From contig CALEAW010000097.1 of assembly GCA_937943605.1 (NCBI GenBank), positions 1 to 19,844 of the forward strand: a DNA stretch of 19,844 nucleotides, in the 5' to 3' direction. Position numbers and translations under genes: made by a program. Each line of letters opens with the position of its first letter. The stretch's first letter is position 1. Shown one piece after another: positions 1-6,371 of this stretch. The DNA comes from an uncultured Sutterella sp. Lineage in GTDB: Bacteria > Pseudomonadota > Gammaproteobacteria > Burkholderiales > Burkholderiaceae_F. A model generated the notes under the pieces. It was not told where the DNA came from, did not search any database, and saw only the letters and a list, made by a program, of their open reading frames with translations.

Positions 1-119
1 GGGACTGGTCTCATCAAAGTGGGGCTTCAAGTCTCAGAATGCCTGGCTGTTAACATAAATCATCATAGTGACACCATCGAACCTAAAAACTTGGTATCCT
101 TTCTGTATATATAGTACTG

Positions 120-208
120 CCCTGCTTCGTCAGGGACAAAATATCGCGCCCGAGGTCTTGTGCGTTAGAGCCACTGCTCATGCTGACTAATCGGGCGCAT
201 CCTTTTTT
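120..208 (+). promoter_or_regulatory. Structured leader in front of the HTH gene
   Basis: Two hairpins precede the small HTH gene. The first pairs CCCTG (120-124) with CAGGG (131-135) around a six-base loop. The second pairs GCGCCCGA (146-153) with TCGGGCGC (191-198), a perfect eight-base stem closing a long loop that can itself fold through GAGC/GCTC. Six T residues (203-208) follow and run straight into the GGAG Shine-Dalgarno at 209-212. The stem plus T-run resembles an intrinsic terminator or attenuator placed so that read-through is needed to express the gene. It could instead be the terminator of a short upstream transcript. No function was tested. Confidence 0.35.
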
Positions 209-218
209 GGAGATAATG

Positions 219-443
219 ATGGACCAACAAACCTTTGGTAAGCTCTTTGCTGGCGATTTTATTGAACGTAATGGTATGTCTATTGCTCAGTTGTCTCGTG
301 CTTCCGGTCTTTCTACCGAAACCATTGAAGCCTTGATCAACGATCAAGTGGCGCTTACGCGTGAAATCGCTGAACGTCTCGCACCGGTCTTTGGGGTGTC
401 TGCTGATTACTTCCTTAATTTGGCAGCTTCTTGCGCTAAGTAA
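219..443 (+). CDS. HigA/VapI-like XRE-family helix-turn-helix protein
   Basis: A 74-residue protein that is nearly all one Cro/C1-type (XRE) helix-turn-helix domain. The recognisable run is MSIAQLSRASGLSTETIEAL followed by a segment with ALTREIAERLAPVFGVSADYFLNL, which matches the HigA/VapI antitoxin pattern (the 'L-x-A-L-T-x-x-x-A-x-R-L-x-x-x-F-G-x-S-x-x-x-x-L-N-L' ending). ATG codons occur at 216 and 219. I chose 219 because it lies six bases from the GGAG at 209-212. An intrinsic terminator follows at 466. HigA-type proteins normally repress their own operon and neutralise a HigB RNase, but no higB-like gene is visible in the 218 bases upstream or just downstream, so this looks solitary. 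It could equally be a stand-alone DNA-binding regulator. Confidence 0.8.
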   Translation: MDQQTFGKLFAGDFIERNGMSIAQLSRASGLSTETIEALINDQVALTREIAERLAPVFGVSADYFLNLAASCAK

Positions 444-465
444 TAGCGAAGTTGTTCGAACAAAT

Positions 466-504
466 AACGCCTTCTTGGGGTTTGCCTAAGGAGGCGTTTT
501 CGTT
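466..504 (+). terminator. Intrinsic terminator of the HTH gene
   Basis: AACGCCTTCTT (466-476) pairs with AAGGAGGCGTT (488-498) with one G-U pair, followed by TTTTCGTT. It lies 23 bases past the HTH stop codon. Confidence 0.8.
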
Positions 505-522
505 CCAGAATTTTCAACTCAC

Positions 523-554
523 AAAAAAGGACGCCCAAGCTTCGTTGAGCGCCC
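523..554 (-). terminator. Intrinsic terminator of the DUF2185 reading frame
   Basis: Read on the minus strand, GGGCGCTCAA pairs with TTGGGCGTCC (plus positions 545-554 and 529-538) and is followed by six T residues (plus 523-528). It lies just past the stop at 575. The plus strand also carries a T-run after the stem (561-566), so it may work in both directions. Confidence 0.8.
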
Positions 555-574
555 TTCTCGTTTTTTATCTGACG

Positions 575-913
575 TTATGAACGATTACTCTGTTGGATAT
601 CGATATCGTCTTTTGATTCAATGCGTCCGTCAGGATGTCGGATGAACACGCTCCCGATTGGTGCATCAAGGTACGGTGCCACGTAAGGACAATAGTTGAG
701 CAAGGTGTTGAGTGGCTCGTACACGCAGTGGCCGTCTTCGTCACGGGTTTCCATCTCGCTTAAGAAGACCCATCCAGAGTTCTCCTGATCTTCAGGTTCT
801 AACCTAAAGAAAATCTTGACGTCCTGACCTTCAAAAATGATGCGCGGATCAATCTGGCAAAGCGTTTTGTCTTTGCCTTGATAAAGAGGCTTCAGCTTTT
901 CTTTTGGGATCAA
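575..913 (-). CDS. DUF2185 (Imm33-type) domain, severed C-terminal part of the upstream gene
   Basis: A 112-residue open frame starting at TTG 913, which overlaps the TGA stop of the preceding frame (TTGA). It is a DUF2185 domain: the hallmark SGWVFLSEMET is followed by LNTLLNYCPYVAPYLDAPIG and SVFIRHPDG. DUF2185 (Imm33) is known as an immunity domain in polymorphic toxin loci. It is probably not an independent gene. The frame stays open upstream of the TTG and encodes NYYPPKK, GRQN and VCEGQHWKPLIPKEK, which aligns with YPTKPNRLSACQGENWKMLIPRDK (given here in parts: YPTKPNRLSA, CQGENWKMLIPRDK) in the intact paralogue ending at 9627. No convincing Shine-Dalgarno precedes the TTG. Translation as a coupled second polypeptide remains possible. 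A terminator follows. Confidence 0.75.
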   Translation of the reverse strand: MIPKEKLKPLYQGKDKTLCQIDPRIIFEGQDVKIFFRLEPEDQENSGWVFLSEMETRDEDGHCVYEPLNTLLNYCPYVAPYLDAPIGSVFIRHPDGRIESKDDIDIQQSNRS

Positions 914-3147
914 CGGTTTCCAGTGCTGCCCTTCACATACATTTTGACGACCTTTCTTGGGCGGATAGTAGTTGACCGCATTGATTTGACCAATAATTCA
1001 TCTTCACTGTGCGATTCTGCATAATGAATCTCTTCGTCATATAAAGGCACGATTTCACCAACATTGATCGGGCAATGGTCTGGCAATAAGGGTTCCTTCG
1101 TGCGCGCGATAATCAAAGCAGTATAGTCACAGAACGGTAACTTCTCGCCAGCATCGTTCTTGCTATAGAAGGTTTGAGTCGGCAAGAGGCGTGAGCGTTT
1201 AATATTTTCGAGCGTGTAAATCAACAACTGAAGGCGCCAGTCTTTGTGCTTCAAGTTTCTCGCCTCTTCTAATGGGATCGGGATGCCAACTTCACAAAGC
1301 TCATCCTTGGCCTTCTTGCCAGCCGCCTTGTATTTGTCAACCAGATCGATGGTCATCAGGTACGCGATACCTTTAGGCATTAGAGGTGTCGTGAAGACAG
1401 CAGCCGTCGCGAAGCCACCAACATCGTATAAGCGATGAACGGTCGCACCAGTCCCTTTGAGAATCGTAAATTCTGCAAGGTTAGCTGATTCGGGTAGTGG
1501 CATGTCATCGCTCTTATGATCCTTTACGTATGCTGTCACATTATCGACAAAGGCTTCAAAGTTCTCGGGCGTCAATACGCGATGTAACCCTTGCTCGGTG
1601 AAAGTTTGTCGTACTAACGGCGAAGGGTCATTCATGATTTCCATCTGCTCAGCGACGAGTGCGACTTCGGCAGCGGTTGCAGGATCGCACATGGGGTCAT
1701 CAGCTACCCTATCAAGTAGTTGATGGATTTCTTTTCTCGCTTTATTGGTTTCGCCACATCTAAACTTAAATTTGACTTGGGCTAATTCATACTCGATGCC
1801 ACGCGCATACTTGGGTATCTTGGCAAACGTTTGTTTATATTGCTTACGTTGCGTCTGTGTCAACGTATCGGGCGTGATATCGAATAGCGTTTCGATTTTT
1901 TCTAAGTAGACGTCTGGCGTGCGCCACTCATCTGGCAAACGACGAATGAAGTCATCAAAAGGTTTGATGGTGTGCGTTTGTTGGCAGATGGTATTCATCA
2001 CATCGCACGCCTGAGAGAGTAACGGACCGGCATCAATCGAATCAACACCTTCACGGATGCAGAGTTCAATCGCTTCTTCCATGATCGTTTGCGCGCGTGT
2101 CAAATCACCTACCCCTTCAGCAGCGATACTGTGCCATACGTATTGAAGGGGGTCAAACGGGAAGCGCTTGGCGTGTGCATCTGCGGCGATCTTTAATTGA
2201 TCGAAGTCTTCGTTCAAAGACAGCATTGAATTTAAGATATTGCTTTCGAGCACGTTTATATTGTCGCCCAGACACTGCTTCGCCTCGGTTACGAAAGCCA
2301 ACTTCTTAACCTTCTTGCTTAATTTATTTTGCTCAAGCCACAGTAAACGCTCATAAGGCGTAAAGGAGTCAGCAAAGACCTTCGACACTTTTTGCTTAGG
2401 GTCCAAGCCGCAATAAAAGGTCCATAACTCAAATGCTGCTTCAATGCGTAAGGCGACAGTTGGCACCTTGTGAAGATTTTCAAGAAGGAGCAAGTAAGCG
2501 TTTTCCTCGTCACCCAACGCATCTAACTCGTAGACCATATCAAGACGTTTCTCTGAGCCTGGGTCCGCGATCTTGTTATAGGCGGCGAAGATATCCATGG
2601 CCTTCTTTATGCGTCTTTTACGCGTGCGAGGATTCGTAGCCTCTCTGGCTAAAGACAAATGGGCATCGATTATCGGTACATAGAGTGTCGGGTCTTTTTC
2701 GAAAGATTCTGGCGAGATGAGCGTAGCTGTATTGAGTACTGTTTGATAGGCGCCAGAAGCCGAAGCGGAACGATAACTGACTTCAAAGTCGAGACGATCC
2801 ACCATATTTCGGGCTTCCTTCGGGAGTTTCGGGAGATTACGTTGTAATTCCTCCACGAGTTCTTGGGCGACGTCAAGATCGTCAGTTGTGATGGCGCTAT
2901 GGGCGATGTAATAAACGGTGGCAAAATCTTCGCACTGACCCGTGCAGAGCAAGTTTACGAGCTCATGGAGGCGGCTTTCAAAGAGCGAATCTGGATTGAA
3001 TTTAATACGACGAATTTCAGAAAGCATCGCTTGATGAATCTTCGGTACGAAGTTTTTGTCATAGTTGTTGACAACAACCTCTTCAATCAATTGATCAATG
3101 TCGATCTCTTCTTCTACAGTATTGGGTGTTTGGTTTTGGTCAGCCAT
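910..3147 (-). CDS. TPR-like / SUFU-domain protein, C-terminus lost by frameshift
   Basis: A 745-residue, apparently cytosolic protein with no signal peptide. Residues 1 to about 560 are helical and TPR-like; the clearest repeat is at about 334-364 (HSIAAEGVGDLTRAQTIMEEA). Residues about 569-724 match the Suppressor-of-fused (SUFU) fold as seen in bacterial immunity proteins such as YqcF: DWRLQLLIYTL, a central strand pair, and the signature GEIVPLYDEEIHY followed by DELLVKSM. The last 21 residues (RSTTIRPRKV onward) are out-of-frame sequence. After residue 724 (near position 976) the other frame continues the homology into DUF2185. The start ATG at 3147 has AAAGGA seven bases upstream. Along its length it is a diverged paralogue of the intact gene at 9627-12176. 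The biological role is unknown; an immunity or chaperone-like function is inference from the domains. Confidence 0.8.
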   Translation of the reverse strand: MADQNQTPNTVEEEIDIDQLIEEVVVNNYDKNFVPKIHQAMLSEIRRIKFNPDSLFESRLHELVNLLCTGQCEDFATVYYIAHSAITTDDLDVAQELVEELQRNLPKLPKEARNMVDRLDFEVSYRSASASGAYQTVLNTATLISPESFEKDPTLYVPIIDAHLSLAREATNPRTRKRRIKKAMDIFAAYNKIADPGSEKRLDMVYELDALGDEENAYLLLLENLHKVPTVALRIEAAFELWTFYCGLDPKQKVSKVFADSFTPYERLLWLEQNKLSKKVKKLAFVTEAKQCLGDNINVLESNILNSMLSLNEDFDQLKIAADAHAKRFPFDPLQYVWHSIAAEGVGDLTRAQTIMEEAIELCIREGVDSIDAGPLLSQACDVMNTICQQTHTIKPFDDFIRRLPDEWRTPDVYLEKIETLFDITPDTLTQTQRKQYKQTFAKIPKYARGIEYELAQVKFKFRCGETNKARKEIHQLLDRVADDPMCDPATAAEVALVAEQMEIMNDPSPLVRQTFTEQGLHRVLTPENFEAFVDNVTAYVKDHKSDDMPLPESANLAEFTILKGTGATVHRLYDVGGFATAAVFTTPLMPKGIAYLMTIDLVDKYKAAGKKAKDELCEVGIPIPLEEARNLKHKDWRLQLLIYTLENIKRSRLLPTQTFYSKNDAGEKLPFCDYTALIIARTKEPLLPDHCPINVGEIVPLYDEEIHYAESHSEDELLVKSMRSTTIRPRKVVKMYVKGSTGNR

Positions 3148-3316
3148 TTAACGATCCTTTGTGATACGCGATGGACTTGCGTTAATAGTGTTATTGCCTT
3201 GAACTGTATGTAAGTAAAACCATACCATTAGGCGATCCATCTTGTTGGCTTTATTCTTATTGGTCTTAATCCAGATGTGTTCGATTGCAATTTTGTGGGC
3301 TACCTGCGATGAGCCG

Positions 3317-3348
3317 AAAAAAAGAGCGCCAGTTTCGTGACGCTCTTT
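3317..3348 (-). terminator. Intrinsic terminator of the S24 peptidase gene
   Basis: On the minus strand AAAGAGCG pairs with CGCTCTTT (plus 3341-3348 and 3321-3328). The stem extends inward by about three pairs around a CGAAAC loop, then runs into seven T residues. It separates the peptidase gene from the TPR-SUFU gene, so the latter needs its own promoter within 3148-3316; I see no convincing -35/-10 pair there. Confidence 0.85.
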
Positions 3349-3380
3349 GAGATTTCACCCTATTGTGGGTTCGCGATTGC

Positions 3381-4088
3381 TTAACGATAGCGACGGCAGG
3401 AACCGGTCAAGACGCCGATAATCTGGAAATCGTCGGTGAGAGAAGGACGGATAACCGGATAAATATCGGTCGTGCTTTCAGGGTGCAGCTCGACGTCGTT
3501 GTTACGCTTGATCTTGAGACGCTTCAAGGTGAAGTCACCATTGAGGAAGGCGAGAACGATGTCGCCAGAACGAGCTTCAAGCTGACGGTTGATGATGATC
3601 AGGTCTCCGTTTTCGATACCAGCGAGATTCATCGAATCGCCCTTGGCATACATGACAAACGTATCGCCCGGGTGATGGATGAGGTAGTCGTAGAAATTGA
3701 AGGGTTCGCCTTCGTCATCGATGGCCGGGGTCGGCAGACCACACGGCACAGCGTAGTTGTACATCTTAGCCGTCATCTTTTCGGCTTCAGGCTGGATGTA
3801 AGCCGTGACTTCCTCAAGGATCGCATCAACGGCGACATTGCGCATTTGATTATTGAGGGCGATCTGTTCCTTGTAGTTATCAGCCGCGATCGTCAGGATC
3901 TGGCGAATAAAGGGCGTACCACCGAGCTGCTGAAGGGCATCTGCTACTTCTTCAGGCACGCGCGCCTGAACGTTAATGCGGAAGGCACCATCCTTCGGCG
4001 GACGGCCTACTGGGCGCTTGCTGGCATCAGGATCGATATTCAGTTCGATAGGATTGGCGATAGTAGAATTCTTTTTTCTTGGTGGCAT
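3381..4088 (-). CDS. UmuD-like S24 family peptidase with AT-hook-like N-terminal extension
   Basis: A 235-residue protein. Residues about 112-235 form a LexA/UmuD-type self-cleaving peptidase domain. The probable cleavage dipeptide is Cys116-Gly117 (PCGLPTPA), the nucleophile is Ser152 in KGDSMN, and the general base is Lys189 in GDFTLKRLKIK. The Cys-Ser and Ser-Lys spacings (36 and 37) equal those of E. coli UmuD (C24, S60, K97), and Cys-Gly is the UmuD rather than the LexA (Ala-Gly) site. UmuD has only about 24 residues before its cut site; here there are 115. They include KRPVGRPPKDG, an AT-hook-like motif, and a short region (FRINVQARVPEEVADAL) resembling ribbon-helix-helix proteins. It may therefore bind DNA and act as a RecA-responsive repressor rather than a polymerase subunit. 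No umuC is nearby. The start has AGGAAG six bases upstream. Confidence 0.85.
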   Translation of the reverse strand: MPPRKKNSTIANPIELNIDPDASKRPVGRPPKDGAFRINVQARVPEEVADALQQLGGTPFIRQILTIAADNYKEQIALNNQMRNVAVDAILEEVTAYIQPEAEKMTAKMYNYAVPCGLPTPAIDDEGEPFNFYDYLIHHPGDTFVMYAKGDSMNLAGIENGDLIIINRQLEARSGDIVLAFLNGDFTLKRLKIKRNNDVELHPESTTDIYPVIRPSLTDDFQIIGVLTGSCRRYR

Positions 4089-4126
4089 TTTATCTTCCTG
4101 CGAATAAAGTATGCAGTGTGTTCAAA

Positions 4127-4147
4127 CTGTATACGAGAATAATACAG
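4127..4147. promoter_or_regulatory. Inverted repeat upstream of the S24 gene, possible operator
   Basis: CTGTAT and ATACAG form perfect six-base arms separated by nine bases, 39-59 bases upstream of the peptidase start. The half-sites resemble LexA box halves (CTGT...ACAG), but the spacing is CTGT-N13-ACAG rather than the usual N8, so this is not a standard SOS box. It could be an autoregulatory operator. Confidence 0.3.
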
Positions 4148-4303
4148 GAGTTGATTTCAAACGACAAGGTTTCTTCCATCAAGGTACAGACATTCGTTCC
4201 TGATGTTTCGACGATCTAAATTTAGAAGAACGCTTGGTTCAGGTATACGGGTGAGCAAGATTGATGTCTATTAAAATAGAGGTGTATTTTTTCCAGCAAT
4301 ACC

Positions 4304-5080
4304 CTACTTCTTTTTCAATGATTCCGTGACGAAGAATGGAAAGAAAACGCTGCGATAAGCCTCTAATTTTTGCTGGCTAAACTGAAGCAAATCGTAATGC
4401 AAAACGAAGAAGGCAGCGCCAGAGGTCTCCCTGAGTCTCGAATAAACGAGTCGCCCTTTTCCCCTCGTCCTTTCAAGAAGCTCAAGCCATCCATCCACAT
4501 AATAGATACGTCTCGCTCGGCCGCAGGTTTCTTCCCATAAAATTTCGATTTTTGGCACCAAATATTCCGAATCAGGTGTTGTCAATAACCATTGTCGGTG
4601 TACGCGATCGGTATCAAATGGAATCCATTCTCCGCCAAAGGGCAAGCCCTCGGCAACAGTACTTCGAAAAACCACTTCACCTGTTTTAAATGGACCGCTT
4701 GTGCGTACTCGCTCGATGACACGAGCGCGGTTTCTATTGCAGTCGAATTGATAGCGGTCGGCTTCAGTTGAGATGTGCTTATAGGTGTCGTCTTCCAACG
4801 TTAAAGCAGTTTTCAAGTCCAGTTCGGTGCGACCCACGGTCGTTGCAAGCCAAATGTCACGATAGAACCAGTCATCAACGGGTTCGCGTTTCCAAACATT
4901 AAAGACTTTTGACCGAGGCATGAAGCCTTTCCAGCATTCGACTTCGATCAAACTACCTATTAAACGCTTGTATGGGTGACCTTGGATCTCGTCCGGCACG
5001 GAGGAGGCTCCTGGTGCCGCTAAAGCAGTGGCGAAAGGAAAAAAAAGGCTCGTGAAACCCCAAAACCCGATTTGTCGCAT
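4304..5080 (-). CDS. Exported protein of unknown function, weakly like surface-adhesin E family
   Basis: A 258-residue protein with a clear Sec signal peptide (MRQIGFWGFTSLFFPFATALA, one residue over twenty if written whole; hydrophobic core residues 4-20, cleavage after Ala21 of ALA|APG). In-frame ATGs also lie at 5134, 5101 and 5092. I chose 5080 because GAGGTG lies four bases upstream and the signal peptide then begins properly. The mature protein has three Cys residues (VECWKGF, FDCNRN, EETCGRA). The segment YQFDCNRNRARVIERVR followed by a 'GEVV' strand and GEWIPFDTD recalls the pattern of surface-adhesin protein E-like proteins (a Cys-containing strand, then W-x-P near the C-terminus), but this is a weak resemblance. 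It is probably periplasmic or surface-associated. A good -10 (TATAAT) lies upstream on the minus strand. Confidence 0.7.
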   Translation of the reverse strand: MRQIGFWGFTSLFFPFATALAAPGASSVPDEIQGHPYKRLIGSLIEVECWKGFMPRSKVFNVWKREPVDDWFYRDIWLATTVGRTELDLKTALTLEDDTYKHISTEADRYQFDCNRNRARVIERVRTSGPFKTGEVVFRSTVAEGLPFGGEWIPFDTDRVHRQWLLTTPDSEYLVPKIEILWEETCGRARRIYYVDGWLELLERTRGKGRLVYSRLRETSGAAFFVLHYDLLQFSQQKLEAYRSVFFPFFVTESLKKK

Positions 5081-5107
5081 GGTACACCTCATGAAAGCCA
5101 TTGCGAT

Positions 5108-5113
5108 ATTATA
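5108..5113 (-). promoter_or_regulatory. Candidate -10 element for the exported-protein gene
   Basis: TATAAT on the minus strand within an AT-rich run, about 28 bases upstream of the chosen start at 5080. The matching -35 position has no good TTGACA-like hexamer, so the promoter may be weak or activator-dependent. Confidence 0.35.
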
Positions 5114-5217
5114 TAAACGAGTTGATCGATCCACATTATCATGCGATCAAGCCAATTTGTGCAGACTTCTGTGCCGTTTACCGTGAACTCATCGGCCGAT
5201 AAAACGAATACTGCCGC

Positions 5218-5256
5218 AAAGAGAAGTACTATCTGAATGACATTCAGTTTCTCTTT
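5218..5256 (-). terminator. Long A/T-flanked hairpin, probable bidirectional terminator
   Basis: Outer arms AAAGAGAA (5218-5225) and TTCTCTTT (5249-5256) enclose inner arms CTGAAT (5233-5238) and ATTCAG (5242-5247). The arms are A-rich on one side and T-rich on the other, so either strand could terminate here. It lies between the decayed antitoxin locus (5326-5817) and the exported-protein promoter, where a minus-strand operon end is expected. Confidence 0.5.
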
Positions 5257-5325
5257 ATGATGCACGTTGCCAACGCCATTGAGCTTTGTTTCCTTCTCTT
5301 GACACCTATCCAGGAGTGACTGTAT

Positions 5326-5541
5326 TCAGTTATTTTTCTCGGAAGGTTGGGTAGCATGTTCGGTGTGCTGTGAAGATTTACCTCCTGAAATAATAGCCTG
5401 AATTTCTTCACGTATAGCATCTAACTTGCCAGTTGAAAGAAGCTCAACGACAGAAACAAAATCACCGTTTTTGGCTTCGTCCCCTAGCATTTCTGGGTTA
5501 CCTCGATATTTGTTGAGAATGAGTCAGACCGTCAGTCTCAT
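5326..5541 (-). pseudogene. Second gene of the DinJ-like operon, broken by a nonsense codon
   Basis: Starting at ATG 5541, with AGGA three bases upstream and 19 bases after the antitoxin stop, the frame reads MRLTV, then TGA, then continues in the same frame as LILNKYRGNPEMLGDEAKNG and on through FVSVVELLSTGKLDAIREEI to a stop at 5326. Ignoring the TGA, the product would be about 71 residues. Its place is that of the toxin in a RelB/DinJ operon, but the sequence does not look like YafQ or RelE and I do not recognise it. Alternatively a 54-residue protein starts at ATG 5490. The hairpin at 5218-5256 would end the transcript. It may also be a non-coding remnant. Confidence 0.35.
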
Positions 5542-5560
5542 CTGTCCTAAAAGAAGCGTT

Positions 5561-5817
5561 TTATGACTGGTCGAGTGCAGCAATCGCTTCTTCGGGTGGT
5601 TAAAGCTTGCAAGCCCTTTTTTAGTCGCTTTGTATTTTTGGATTTCGGCATTTGCGATTTCCTTTGACTCATAGGTACCGGCAACCCTTTCATCTTTATT
5701 GACCGGCGCAGGAAAATATGAATGGTATCCTGAACAGATAAGCCGAGGTCAACGGACAAATCAGTCCCTTCTTTTTTTGAGTGTTTCATTAACGCTGAAA
5801 TTGATCGATGAAGCCAT
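5561..5817 (-). pseudogene. RelB/DinJ-family antitoxin with three single-base frameshifts
   Basis: Read from ATG 5817 to TAA 5561, the sequence reconstructs an 85-residue RelB/DinJ antitoxin in pieces. The first is MASSINFSVNETLKK. A one-base insertion in an A-run (plus 5772-5778, seven A where six are needed) shifts the frame to EGTDLSVDLGLSVQDTIHIF and LRRSIKMKGLPVP. A one-base loss near 5671-5676 shifts to YESKEIANAEIQKYKATKKG and LASFN. A third one-base loss near 5594-5596 restores PEEAIAALDQS and the stop. The N-terminal strand for ribbon-helix-helix DNA binding, the GLS..D.I.IFL helix and the length are all typical of the family. A perfect palindrome CTCAATTGAG (5846-5855) upstream could be its old operator. 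As it stands no full antitoxin can be made. Sequencing error at the A-run is possible but unlikely for three sites. Confidence 0.75.
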
Positions 5818-6371
5818 CGGTATTCTTCATTAGTAATCTCGATCTCTCAATTGAGTGAAGCGTATAGGTTTATTGGGTGCATTGTAGCGGCTAACAAATA
5901 GGCGTAATAAACGAGCGCCTCTTTTATCTGAGGATTAACACCAGCAAAGCATAACGATTTAAAAGTTAATCTGATAAGCATATATCTTATGCATATGCGA
6001 TTACAATTGATACAGTAAAAAAGTAATTCTTATCAAAAATTACACGTGCTGTTTTTAATAAGACGTCCTTGAATCTGATTGTTGCATTCTGATTTGTTGT
6101 CTAAGAATTAGTAAAAACAACACGAGCATAGGCGATATTGAAAGATTGATAAAGCCATGCACTTTGATTTTGCAAAGTAGTCACTATGACAAAATTCTGA
6201 TAGAGGCTAGTTATCTTTTCTTTAAATAAAAGATATTGATTCCTAAATTAAGTGTGGATAAATGATAACATCACTGTCGTCGTATTCAAAGCCTAAAACT
6301 CAAAAGAGTTTTATTATTCGTCAAAGACAAAACGACAAGGTTTATTAACTAATTATATTAATATGCACCGA
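5818..6371. other. Gene-free AT-rich stretch downstream of the recombinase
   Basis: About 550 bases with no credible reading frame on either strand. It contains the palindrome CTCAATTGAG at 5846-5855 and several AT-rich inverted repeats near 6340-6380, but no convincing terminator for the recombinase gene and no recognisable attachment site. Confidence 0.5.

Noticed and set aside
1..118. Open frame running from the left edge (to TAG near 112)
   Set aside because: Only about 37 codons, with no recognisable protein features; it could be the end of an upstream gene but cannot be supported.
146..198. tRNA-like acceptor stem (GCGCCCG...CGGGCGC)
   Set aside because: Only 53 bases long, with no T-arm, anticodon arm or CCA. 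The stem is better explained as a hairpin with a T-run.
960..985. Programmed -1 ribosomal frameshift joining the two frames of the first TPR-SUFU gene
   Set aside because: No X-XXY-YYZ slippery heptamer or downstream pseudoknot is apparent at the point where homology changes frame; a simple base loss explains it better.
3363..4142. 259-residue plus-strand ORF opposite the S24 peptidase gene
   Set aside because: Antisense shadow of a gene with complete catalytic residues, an RBS and a terminator. Its own translation shows no family features.
4159..6343. Direct repeat AAACGACAAGGTTT at 4159-4172 and 6330-6343 as possible att sites
   Set aside because: A single shared 14-mer is expected about by chance in a window of this size, and neither copy sits at a recognisable island boundary.
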